From contig NC_133899.1 of assembly GCF_964199755.1 (NCBI RefSeq), positions 26,639,446 through 26,703,445 on the forward strand: DNA of 64,000 bases, given 5' to 3'. Shown in pieces: positions 1-9,290 of this stretch. This DNA comes from Larus michahellis. Lineage: Eukaryota; Chordata; Aves; Charadriiformes; Laridae. Position numbers and translations under genes: made by a program. Each line of letters begins with the position of its first letter. Positions within the stretch are counted from its first letter, which is position 1. The notes beneath the pieces were generated by a model. That model made no database searches. It was not told the DNA's origin and worked only from the letters and a program-made list of their open reading frames with translations.

Positions 1-165
1 GTGCTGGAGCGTGTCCAGAGAAGGGCAACGGAGCTGGTGAGGGGTCTGGAGCACATGTCTTGTGAGGAGCAGCTGAGGGAGCTGGGGGTGTTCAGCCTGG
101 AGAAGAGAAGGCTGAGGGGAGACCTTCTCGCTCCCTACAGCTCCCTGAAAGGAGGGGGTAGCCAG
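1..165 (+). pseudogene. CR1 ORF2 C-terminal remnant
   Basis: The frame starting at base 1 is open for 81 codons to base 246. Its first 55 or so residues show the conserved end of the CR1 ORF2 protein, after the reverse transcriptase domain: [17 protein letters not shown], then a [15 protein letters not shown] block, then YSSLKGG. After about residue 55 the match is lost where the abnormal interior begins, and the frame runs to a stop by chance. The endonuclease and catalytic reverse transcriptase parts are absent from the window. It is a dead fragment. Confidence 0.88.
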
Positions 166-449
166 GGGGCGGCTGTTAGTGACGGTTTTGGCAGTGTTAG
201 GTTGATGGTTGGACAAAATCTGATCAAGCCATTCTCTTTCAGCTGAACACAAAGGAACGGCTTTTGCAAAATAATACTGGAATAGGCTGCCCGGGGAGGT
301 GGTGGAGTCACCATCCCTGAATGTGTTTAAGAGTCGTTTAGATGTGGTGTTAGGGGATATGGTGTAGGGCAGAACTTTGTAGAGTGGGGTTGATGGTTGG
401 ACTCGATGATCCCAAGGGCCTTTTCCAACTTAAATGATTCTATGATTCT
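1..449 (+). mobile_element. CR1 LINE 3' fragment, cut by the window edge, with abnormal interior
   Basis: Sense-strand CR1 retrotransposon. Bases 1-165 read through the end of CR1 ORF2 ('ggagaagagaaggctgagg', 'gagctgggggtgttcagcc'). Bases about 268-449 match the 3' part ('ggctgcccggggaggtgg', 'ttggactcgatgatccc') and end in 'gattctatgattct'. Between them, where CR1 normally has about 150 bases of coding sequence, lies different DNA. It contains a second copy of the near-3'-end block: 'ggttgatggttggac' occurs exactly at 200-214 and again at 388-402. The element continues beyond the left edge, so its 5' extent is unknown. CR1 elements are copied by reverse transcription from the 3' end and are usually 5'-truncated; this copy cannot be active. 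Confidence 0.93.
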
Positions 450-2070
450 CTGAAAGCTAGGAATGACCCTCTCATTGGGCCCAGCCATCTAAAGGAGTGG
501 TTTAATTAAGCATTGCCCTGATGATGGAGGGCCACTACATTGCCATGGCAACTGGACTCCCCTCGCCACCTGGACCAGCCCTGGGAAGCTGAGCTGTGGA
601 TTAGAGCTGCGTGACACCAGGGGAAGGGGCTTTCCAGGCAGCAAAGCAAGGTCCTGACAGCAACTCACAGGTACAGATAAAAAGATATGAACATGTGTCA
701 CTGAAATACCTACAGCTTCTTGGAGATAAAGTGCAGCATCACAGTGCCGAGAGACAGATTCGGTTGCGGCTCTGATCTGTTTTTGCAATATTAGCTTGGG
801 AAAACAGACAAATTTCCAGAATCTGGTAATTAGGCATGACTCAGTCTTTCAGTGGTCACCTAGAGACAACGAGACCAAGTCTGGGAGTAACTGGCCATTG
901 GCTTCCACTCCGAGAGGTGCTTCTCCAGCCCCTGGCACGGCAGGCACGAGCCCAGGGCTGCACACACTAACAGCAAAGGGCTTTCCGCGGCTTTCAGAGG
1001 AATAAGGAGATACTCAGATTTGTGAGTGGCTTTCAGCAAAGACCCTTCAGATTGTAAACGGGTAAAAAAAATCTTTGTACTTTTCCTTCCAAAAAAGCCC
1101 TTCCTCACACTATTTTAGCTTCCTGGCTTATCTGTCTTTCCCAGTTCCCAGCAGTTTAACACAGGTTACTAATGCAACTTACCTTCAAGTCTGTGCTGTG
1201 TCTTATGGTTTCCCATCCAGCTGTTTTGAATCGCAATTGTGAAATGCACACACCACCCCCATTTCCCATTTAATTTAAAAGCAGACAACATTAAAGTCGC
1301 AGATTTTATTTTTAAAGACAGCTTGCAGTTCAATCTATTGAGAAACACGGTTGTTTTGTTTACTTTTTAACTGGGGTCACCACCTTTTCTGCTGTTGTTT
1401 CAAGGTTGACAGTGATTTAAACTTGGTGTATTTTTACAACCTGCACCTAATCCAGGGTATAAATCATTCTGAAGGACATTTATTTCTGCCTGTCATTTCA
1501 GAGGAAGATGCTATTAAAGCTGCACTCAGTACAATGTGCAATTCAAAAATTTGTTGCTGATGACTTCAACATGCATTACATTTTCATTAGCTACAGAGAG
1601 AGGCAGCGGCAGGGAGGAACGCCAGCCGATTCATCCGAGTAAATGATAATTGCTTTCCCCTCATTTAAGAGCATGTCACTGGTTTTTCTTCATTAATAAA
1701 AGGACATCTGCATTTTAACCGCACCCCATTTTTTTTAATAGAGACCAAGTAGATTGGGCTCATTGGACACGTATGTAGGAAACGCAGAGATATCGCTCTG
1801 CTTTCCATGATCACCTTCGCCTGCAGGACAGACATTTTGGAGATGGTCTGACCAGGCTTAGGCAACAGTGAGAAAGGTTTGAGCCATACCTCATCACCTC
1901 CCATCTGTGCCAAGAGCGAAGAGCACAACGTGTCTTACAGCCATGCACAGCACACAGCATTGCTGGTGGACACGTGTCCCCAGAGAGCAACCTGGCCATG
2001 TCTATCCCCAAACACGAGCTGTCTGTCTGTTTTTAAATGTGTCTTGAGAAACACTGAGGCTACTCTTCTT
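450..2070. other. Single-copy noncoding DNA
   Basis: No exon, RNA gene or repeat is recognised. Short open frames here have no domain. A palindromic RFX-type site lies at 539-552. AT-rich stretches with TAAT/ATTA cores (about 1290-1330 and 1560-1690, for example 'aaatgataattgc') could be regulatory, but nothing further can be shown. Confidence 0.6.
539..552. promoter_or_regulatory. Palindromic X-box-like (RFX family) motif
   Basis: The sequence 'attgccatggcaac' contains a 12-base perfect palindrome, ttgccatggcaa (540-551). It fits the X-box consensus bound by RFX factors (GTNRCC-N0-3-RGYAAC type) except at the first base of the left half. A motif of this quality can occur by chance in 64 kb, so occupancy is not claimed. 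Confidence 0.35.
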
Positions 2071-2222
2071 AGAGTCATAGAATCATTTTGGCTGGAAGAG
2101 ACCATTAAGATCACCAAGTCCAACCGTTACCCTAGCACTGACAAGTTACCACTAAACCATGTCCCTCAGCACCACATCTACATGTCTTTTAAATACCTCC
2201 AAGGATGGCGACTCAACCAGTT
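2071..2222 (-). mobile_element. CR1 LINE 3' end fragment
   Basis: Antisense CR1. It opens with the inverted tail 'agagtcatagaatcatttt', then 'ggctggaagagaccatt', then blocks matching the CR1 class ending in 'gttggactcgatgatc' ('accactaaaccatgtccc', 'cttttaaatacctccaagg'). The element's 5' side stops near 2222. About 150 bases remain, all 3' terminal. Confidence 0.9.
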
Positions 2223-2709
2223 CTTCTCCAAAGGAAATTCCACCAGGGACCTTTTGCTGGGACCCTAGTGATGCAGAACAGCAGCGCTCTGGGATGTGTG
2301 CAGACCCCCAAAGTTAGGGTCTCCGTTAGAAACGGCTTCTTAAGTTTTCCCATCACATGCTGATGTGGGTCTCTGACCCATTGCCCCCACACCGCAGGTG
2401 CCCAAGGGGCAGCAGGCCTGGCTGTGACTCGCAGGTCCTGGTGAGGGACTGCTGTCCCACCTCCTTCACCGGTTCTCCTTTTAAGCACAGCCACGGGCTG
2501 GAGACACAGCGGTGGGAGCCAGCACCACCCAAACCCCATCCAAGCTGTTGGCTTTTAGGGAGTGCACAGAGAGAAAGCATTGCCTCCTGCAAGGAACGGA
2601 AATGTGTAGCTGCTGCAGATTATAGTCGCAGTATTTTCCGATCTGGTTAATTAAAGAGCCTGTTACGGCACTTGCTGTGAAGCATTGAGCACTGAGGATG
2701 AGTGGTGAA
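2223..2709. other. Single-copy noncoding DNA
   Basis: No recognised exon or repeat. GC is moderate. The short open frames here overlap on both strands and show no family signature. Confidence 0.5.
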
Positions 2710-2932
2710 GGGGTCTGGAAGGGGCTCAAAGGTCTCCCTGGAGCCTTCCCTTCTCCAGGCTGAACCCCCCCAGCTCTCTCAGCCTGTCCTCACAGCAGAG
2801 GGGCTCCAGCCCTCCCAGCATCTCCGGGGCCTCCTCTGGCCCCGCTCCAACAGCTCCGTGTCCTTCTACTGTTGGTGGCCCCAGAGCTGGAGGCAGCACT
2901 GCAGGGGGGTCTCCCCAGAGCAGAGCAGAGGG
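2710..2932 (-). mobile_element. CR1 LINE internal fragment
   Basis: Antisense CR1 ORF2 region with typical blocks: 'gccttcccttctccaggc', 'cagctctctcagcctgtc', 'ctccaacagctccgtgtcc', 'ccagagctggaggcagcac'. The CR1 3' tail is missing on the left, so the copy is truncated at both ends. On the right it abuts an 11-base tandem duplication at 2933. It belongs to the same class as the fragments at 8070 and 31540, which share the lower blocks. Confidence 0.92.
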
Positions 2933-2954
2933 TACCTTAACAGTACCTTAACAG
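2933..2954 (+). repeat. 11-base perfect tandem duplication
   Basis: 'taccttaacag' occurs twice with no gap (2933-2943 and 2944-2954), directly at the edge of the CR1 fragment. Two copies only. Confidence 0.9.
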
Positions 2955-4120
2955 CCTTTAGCATAAGCACTTGTGGCACAATCGCCAGCGGTGGTGTTAT
3001 CAGGACGGGTAGCTGACCAGAAGGCTTTAATCCACATTTCTATCCCACCGGAGGATGCTGCAGCGCGGTGCTCCAGGGGCCCCTCCATCACCTCGTCTCA
3101 AACAGGATTTGTAATCCCACCCCAGAGATCTGGAGCGTATTGGTGGAATGTGAATCTTCCAATCCTTGAGACATCTTTGACAGGAAGGGTAAGGCCATGG
3201 CAGATTGGAAAGCGTATTGCCACCAGAGCATCACCGTCACACAGCGGGTACCAGTTTGACCCGGCTGCCAGTCTTGTCATCACCTTTCATGTCTTAGTGG
3301 AGCTTTGCAGGGGAGACATTCTCTGGGGAGTAATAACAATAATAATAGTTAAAGAAAGCAGAAGCCAGTAATTTTAGTTAATTACCAGGCTGCTGTTGAG
3401 CTTTCCAGATGTAGTGCAGCCCTCACTTTGCAGACCCATCATATACACACCAAGTCCTAATGTGACGCCCAACAGATACCTCTTGACGTATCTGAATCAG
3501 TGCAGTTAAATGCCGATGGGAGGATTTCTTATATTACTTTTAAGAGCACAAAGCAAAAGTTACAGGTACAAATCCCATTAATAACCAATTTGAAACTATA
3601 GCCTGCAAAGCCCATTAAATCCAGAAAGATATATTTAAGGCAAAAACTAAAACTATTTGAACTTTGCAGTGTCTGAGAGGCCAATTTAATTGAACAGCAA
3701 ACAGAGCATTTCTAATCCAGCCCAGATGAGAAAAGAGAGAGCAAAAAGGACACGCATTTAAAAGAGAAGGAAAATAAATAGCAGAAAGGCGCAGAGAGTA
3801 ATGGACCCAAGAGAGCGGTGCTGCACGGGGTTTGCAGAAGAGACTCCAGCACAAGACCAGCGTCAGATCACTGCCACTTCAGCAGACTTCAGAGGCGGCT
3901 TTGAAATGGTCAACTTGACTTTCAAAGGTCTCGGTGGGTTCATGGCCTGGAAAGCAGCCTTCCTACGCAGACAGGGCAGTGCACACCCACACACTGTCTC
4001 CACCAACTGATCAAAAACCAACCTGGCCACCAAAGAGCCCCAACCAAGGCCCAACCTGTGGCAGCAGCAGATGACCTGCACCAACTGTCCCCAGCACTGT
4101 GGCTGTGGTGGGGCATCATT
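2955..4120. other. Single-copy noncoding DNA with an AT-rich block
   Basis: No supported exon. A 132-codon open frame (2973-3371) has no domain and runs into a small AAT-rich stretch near 3331. Bases about 3480-3800 are AT-rich, CpG-poor and dense in short homeodomain and nuclear-receptor-like words ('ccaatttaattg', 'aactttgcag'), which makes this a weak candidate enhancer. Confidence 0.45.
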
Positions 4121-4301
4121 TGGGTGCCCAGAGAGGTGGGAGATGCCCCATCCCTGGAAACATCCAATGCCAGGTTGGACGGGGCTTTGAGCAACCTGAT
4201 CTAGTTGAAGATGTCCCTGATCACGGAAGGGGGTCTGGACTAGGTGACCTTTAAAGGTCCCTTCCAACCCAAACCATTCCATGATCCTGTGATTCTGTGA
4301 T
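4121..4301 (+). mobile_element. CR1 LINE 3' end fragment
   Basis: Sense CR1. Blocks in order: 'tgcccagagaggtgg', 'gccccatccctggaaac', 'ggttggacggggctttgag', 'gacctttaaaggtccc', 'ttccaacccaaaccattcc', then the degenerate octamer tail 'atgatcctgtgattctgtg'. It is 5'-truncated to about 180 bases and of the same class as the fragment at 27734. Confidence 0.95.
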
Positions 4302-6230
4302 CCCCTCCTGACCTCCCTGGGGGGCAGCTCCTTGGCACAGCTTCGCTCCCACGCAGCTTGGGGGTGACCCCGAGCTTGGACATGGCCCTGGGAGCGCAAG
4401 CACTGGCTGCCTCCTACATACAGCAGCCCTCGGTGCTCTGGGGAACCACAGGCTTCCTTCCATGGAGAAGCCACCACAAAATAAATGGCCAGGCCTCCAG
4501 GGGGCTGGGGACTGGACGTGTTACAAGGATCCATTTCAGTAAAAGCCCTGTTCACTTCTCAGCCACTGTCTCCCACCGCCAAAGAGATTTTTGGCTTTTC
4601 TTTTTTATTGAAAAATCTTTGGTTATCCCTATTGACTGTGACAGGTTTTGAAAGAGATCACTAAAAATCCAGAACCAACTGTTGCCAAACCCACAGTTAT
4701 TCTCCCTTCATTGTTTTTCTCCTGGCCATTTCAAACAATGTAATATTTTGTAAAAAAAAAGACTATTCTTTTTCCTGCTTGCAATTCTGCAAATACTGAG
4801 TGGCGCCACTTAATAAAATCACGGCAGGTTAAAACCTGAATGAGAGGAGAAACAGAGCATGATAACTGTTCCCTCCGCAAAGGAAAAGCACATACATTCA
4901 GGCAGGGCTGCAGAGCACGGACGAATAACAATACTTTGACTCTGATGCGTATCTGTTACACGCCGGCTCAGAATTGTTATGTTTTACAAGCAGAATGCAT
5001 TAGCTCCTCGGCACTAATGCTATAATGAATACATCCATGCCGATAATGTATATATGAATCCAGAAGTTGCCTCTTCAGATAGGTAGTGTCATCAAAACAG
5101 CACTTCACGGAAAATTCCTAATATCCTCCTTGATTGTAACACGCCGCTGACTAAATGAGGCAAGAAGAGAGCTCGTGCCAGCGCTCCTGCCCGAAGCGCA
5201 GCCTCTCCCCAGCAAGTCCTGGCTGCATGCAGGTGAGTCTGAGATGAAGGAGATCAGCCTTCCCTGCTTCAGTTATTCACACTGGCAATCCCAAAGCATT
5301 TTGGGATCAGGGACGCACTTGCAGCACGACTCCATTCTCGCCGTGCCCCAGTCCATGCAATTAGGAAAGGCTGAGCCATGGAATAGCACCGCTCCTTGCA
5401 TGCAACTTGGGATGCCCAGGCACACAGCGAGAGCAGGGCTCCCCAAAACACTGCTTTGGGCAGTTTCCTTCGGAAAACACCCATGATGGTGCCGTGACCC
5501 ACGGCCAGCACCCTCGCCAGCATCACACCTCCCATCCCCGAAGGAGCCTGAGGGTGGGAGGAGGCACCTGCTGAGGCTGGGGGCTTCCTGGGGGATCCCC
5601 AGCAAGGCCTTCAGCCTGGCAGCCAGGAGCGAAACGTCCCCCACAAACCCCAGTATTTGGAAACAAACCCCAATTCAGGCCATTTACTAAAGTCTTCTAG
5701 AAGTGGACGGATAAGTCCGAGCCCTGGCAGCCCTCTTTCCAAATCCGTGTCTGCTGCCTGCAGGCACTCCACTGCAAAGGAGCTGTGCCAATGCCACCCC
5801 CTGACCCCCAGAGGCCTGGGACCTCGGTGACCAGGGCATGGCACCGACCAGCACCGTCCCCTGCGGCCGCTGCTGGAGTCCTCCAGCGAACAGATCCTGG
5901 ACTTCGCTAAATGGAGTGTCACAAGGAACAGCCTTTTCTGCTAGAATAGCAAGATAAAAACAAACAAATAGGCAAGGCAATGCTCAAGCACTAATTAAGG
6001 AGTGTGTTTGTGCTGTCGTGCCAGTGATTTCAGTGAGAAGATGGATAACGTGCTTCCACCACAGCTCTGTGCAAATTTAGCATCTTCCCGGCCCGCCATC
6101 AGAATTATGCTAGCAAAACCCTTGATTTCCCTCCTTTCAGGTGATATGGCTGAGCTGAATTTATTTATGTTATTTATTTATATTTTCCAGGTGAGAGGAA
6201 AAAAAGCGGGAAAACTCTTCTCAAACTCCC
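4302..6230. other. Single-copy noncoding DNA
   Basis: No supported exon. About 4640-5160 is AT-rich with scattered homeodomain-like words and a perfect palindrome at 4799. At 5223-5238 a palindrome, ctgcatgcag, is followed at once by a perfect splice-donor consensus (cag|gtgagt), but no exon can be tied to it. A similar acceptor-plus-donor-like sequence lies near 6185-6195. Confidence 0.5.
4799..4810. promoter_or_regulatory. 12-base perfect palindrome overlapping an NKX-like site
   Basis: 'agtggcgccact' is its own reverse complement. The right half runs into 'ccacttaa', the usual NKX2 homeodomain site, and the centre 'tggcgcca' resembles an E2F core. The site lies within an AT-rich block, which makes its CpG-containing centre stand out. 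Function is inferred from motif only. Confidence 0.3.
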
Positions 6231-6356
6231 CCGCTCCGCGGCAGGAGCTCAGGCACACGCGGCCTGGCGACGGTGGGAGATGTTCCGTGGCAGCAGCGCT
6301 GTGTGTCGCACGCACCATGGCTCCTCGGGAGCCGCCCAGAGAGCCAACCTCCGCTG
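6231..6356. promoter_or_regulatory. Short CpG-rich patch
   Basis: By eye there are about 14 CpG dinucleotides in about 126 bases ('ccgctccgcgg', 'cacgcggcctggcgacgg'), far more than in the AT-rich flanks. It is shorter than the usual 200-base CpG-island threshold. No exon or promoter can be shown. Confidence 0.35.
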
Positions 6357-7243
6357 CCAGCCCGCTTTTAGAAACCTGCCTTTGGTATGAAATTGCTGGG
6401 CTCCATAGAAATCCCCCTGTACCATAAATTTCCTCTTTCAATGGGAAACTGTGGCTCTGAAATGCAAATTCCGAGGTCCTGGGAGAGCAGACCCAAAAGG
6501 CCCGTCCCGTGTCTAGCCCTGGCATGAGCAGCTTCGCTGCAGAGCACGAGCCGTGCCATTGCGATTCGCAGTGAAAAAAAAAGAACTTTGCCATTCAGCG
6601 GCTCGACGGCGTGCGCTCGGCTTCACGCATTACCATAGCCCGGCATCGCTGATGAGTTCTTTATCCATTCCATTTAGAAAACATAATTATTTCAAGAGCT
6701 GATAGTGAAGCTATCCATCAAACCATTAATGCTGCTCCGCTCCCTAATGAATGCTTGAAATCCACATGCTCCACTCTGTATGTAATTTTAAGTAAGGACT
6801 ATACTGAACTTTCACAGTATTAAATGTGCTATGGAGACAGCTGTGGTAAATGATCCTCTGGATAGTCCTGGAAGTACTTGCTCGATATTCCCCATTGTAA
6901 ACTTTTTCTGAAACATTGAAGACTTTGGGGAAAATCATTAAAAAACACATTTCGTTCACGATTTCCAAAGTGGATGTATTTCCAATTCCCCAAACAAGAA
7001 AAAGGCTCTTGGGTCTACTGAATAATGACAGATGATGTGCTCTATGCAGTATTTATAATTAAATGCAAATGTCAGTGCATAAGAGAAAATAAAAATGGAC
7101 AAAGGAGATGAGAATTTCTTAGCGTGTGACCGCACTGCATCGCTGCACCCGAGAGCACGTTAGATGGAAAGATTCGGGGTGAGAGAGACACAGATCTTCT
7201 GCTAACGTTCTGGAATGCCATTCTGGGTGCAAAGTAGAAATAA
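6357..7243. other. Noncoding, AT-rich candidate regulatory DNA
   Basis: No exon or repeat is recognised. About 6630-7100 is AT-rich and contains many TAAT cores and a full octamer-type word, 'atgcaaat' (near 7063), the binding site of POU factors. Conservation across species is not visible from one sequence. Confidence 0.35.
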
Positions 7244-7270
7244 TATGTACATGTTGTACATATATAAAAG
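7244..7270. promoter_or_regulatory. Inverted repeat followed by a TATA-like element
   Basis: Arms 'tatgtaca' (7244-7251) and 'tgtacata' (7255-7262) flank a 3-base spacer. They run into 'tatataaaag' at 7261-7270, a full TATA-box consensus on the + strand. A CpG-rich patch follows about 180 bases downstream. No transcript start can be proven. Confidence 0.3.
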
Positions 7271-7452
7271 AGAGAGGGGGAATGTAACTATTATAATCAT
7301 TTGTTTCAGTAATACTAATTACTTTGCTGCGATTAAACATACACCTGAAATGCTGCACCGCGGCAGATTTGCCAAGGATTAAACATCATTAAAGCTAAAA
7401 TAAAGCCTTTAAAAGATGCACAGACAAGGTGATAAGCAGCTGCCCTGTCCCC

Positions 7453-7580
7453 TCGGGTGGGAGACCGCATCCCGCCGGCAGCAGGAGCGAGGTGGGACAA
7501 AGACGGGGCCGGGAGGAGAGCGGGTGGTCCAGGGCTGGGCGCGATGCAGCATCGCACCCCGTCGGCCGCAGGGCGACAGC
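7453..7580. promoter_or_regulatory. Short CpG-rich patch (orphan CpG-island candidate)
   Basis: About 14 CpGs in about 128 bases by eye count, with high GC ('cccgccggcagc', 'ggcgcgatgc', 'gtcggccgcaggg'). The immediate left flank is AT-rich. The observed CpG number is close to that expected from base composition, unlike bulk vertebrate DNA, which suggests an unmethylated or GC-converted segment. No annotated gene start can be attached. Confidence 0.4.
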
Positions 7581-8069
7581 AGACCTGAGAGATGGCAGAA
7601 GAGGGTTTCTGGAGAAGTAACACACTCAGAAACTGGTATCTTTGTCATAGTTCCCGTTCCTCCATCTGGCAAAATGCCACTTATGTTTGAAGGACTCGGA
7701 GACAACCAGCGCAGTGCCAATCCGTCAGCAGCAAGTGCCCGATCCGCGTGGGAGAGGACAGGCGCCTGTCAGCCAACATGAAACGTGAGGGATGGAAATC
7801 AAACAGGAGCCGGCTTGCATTTCCTCTTCATGTGTTTCGTCCCCGCCCTGCACAGACGGGAAGCCAGGGGCAGGCGGGGACCAGCCAACCCCACCGGGGC
7901 AAAGCGCATCACCGAGCGTGGGGGACACAAGGTCACAGGCAACCAGAGCTGAGATCAAATTGTTGCAATGGGAAAGGCAGGAGGAAAGCGCCGATTCTGA
8001 GAAATACAGGAAAGCCTTTCAGACATCACCTCTGAAAAACACAGATGCCTCTGTTTCACTTTCCATCGT
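7581..8069. other. Single-copy noncoding DNA
   Basis: No exon or repeat is recognised between the CpG patch and the next CR1. Overlapping short open frames on both strands carry no signature. Confidence 0.5.
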
Positions 8070-8558
8070 CTGGAAGCACAAGAAGGACACGGAGCTGTTG
8101 GAGTGGGGCCAGAGGAGGTCCTGGAGATGCTGGGAGGGCTGGAGCCCCTCTGCTGTGAGGACAGGCTGAGAGAGCTGGGGGGGTTCAGCCTGGAAAAGAG
8201 AAGGCTCCGGGGAGACCTTCCAGCCCCTTCCAGTCCCTAAAGGGGCTCCAGGAAAGCTGGGGAGGGACTCTGGATCAGGGAGGGGAGCCATAGGATGAGG
8301 GGGAACGGTTTTACACTGACAGAGGGGAGATTTAGATGAGATATTAGGGAGAAATTCTTGGCTGTGAGGGTGGTGAGCCCCTGGCCCAGGTTGCCCAGAG
8401 AAGCTGTGGCTGCCCCATCCCTGGAGGTGTTCAAGGCCAGGCTGGACGGGGCTTGGAGCAACCTGGTCTGGTGGGAGGTGTCCCTGCCCAGGGCAGGGGG
8501 TGGCACTGGGTGGTCTTTAATCTCCCTTCCAACCCAAACCATTCTATGAATCTATGAA
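8070..8558 (+). mobile_element. CR1 LINE 3' fragment, about 490 bases
   Basis: The longest CR1 piece fully inside the window, in sense orientation. It runs from 'tggaagcacaagaaggac' through 'gtgaggacaggctgagag', 'ggttcagcctggaaaag', 'gtggctgccccatccctgg', 'ggtgtccctgcccagggc' to 'cttccaacccaaaccattc' and the tail 'tatgaatctatgaa'. The ORF2 end is broken by frameshifts and stops: the conserved blocks fall in different frames, for example VAAPSLEVFKARLD only in the frame from about 8358. It is of the same 3' class as the fragments at 21689 and 53038. Confidence 0.96.
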
Positions 8559-9263
8559 GCTCAACCACCACCCTCTGCTCATCCCTCTCCTGCCCCGCAG
8601 ACACCACGGCTTCTCCCACCAGCAGCAGCCTGAAGGCAGAGGATGCGCACACAAAGCATCCCTGGCCTTACAAGAAAGGAGGGGGATGTGAGATTAATGA
8701 CTCCTGGTTAATGTCAGCTGAAAGACTTACACTCAGAGCAGAGGGATATAAATTAGAGGAGTTATGTACCAAATGTCAACACAGTATAAAGGAAATCAAA
8801 TAATTAGCAGCAAGAATCTGACCTAAAGCACGAGTATCAATTTTAGTCTACAAGTCTCATTTTGCTCATTTAGCTGACCAACGCAATTAATAACTTTTAC
8901 AAGAGGACATGATTCGGGGGGGCGTTAGCAGGTATTTCCCCCACACCCCTACAACTGCTCTGTGCTGTGCTGCAGGTCAGCACTGCGGGGGCTGAACATT
9001 TACTAACTAAACCCCATACATTTACCCAGACTCAAAGAAAAAAAGATCCAAATGGCTGGGAGGGAACAGGATTTCAGATGAAAACTCCAGCTGCAAAGAA
9101 CCGGAGCTGGAGAGGGAGGAGAGATGAAAGCTTCTATTCAACCCCATGCTCCCCACGAGGAATTCACTACAATTTATCGAAGCAGCCGTGGATATCTTCA
9201 GTGCAGCCCATTTAAAACCAAACTACCTCAAAGCTTGTATGTGAACCTCTAGGTTCTGAATAA
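8559..9263. other. Single-copy noncoding DNA
   Basis: No exon is supported. About 8680-8910 is AT-rich with several homeodomain-type words ('agattaatgac', 'caaataattagcag', 'caattaataac') and is a weak enhancer candidate. Confidence 0.4.
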
Positions 9264-9290
9264 GGGGGCGAGGGGCGGGGGGGAGCGGGG
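9264..9290 (+). other. G-quadruplex motif, four long G tracts
   Basis: Four G runs of 5, 4, 7 and 4 bases (9264-9268, 9272-9275, 9277-9283, 9287-9290) are separated by loops of 3, 1 and 3 bases. This meets the canonical G3+N1-7 rule with room for four-tetrad stacking on the + strand. The surroundings are AT-rich and no promoter is recognised. Confidence 0.75.

Noticed and set aside
3863..4555. 230-codon open frame on the - strand
   Set aside because: It runs antisense through the CR1 fragment at 4121-4301, so its length partly reflects low stop frequency in the reverse frame of that repeat.
6180..6200. Adjacent acceptor-like and donor-like sequence ('ttttccag|gtgaga')
   Set aside because: The two signals overlap with no exon between them. 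Single splice-like matches are common by chance.
8530..8558. Repeated 'attctatg' units that might be read as a microsatellite or array
   Set aside because: These octamers are the normal 3' tail of CR1 and occur at the ends of several CR1 fragments here. They are not CRISPR repeats or independent microsatellites.
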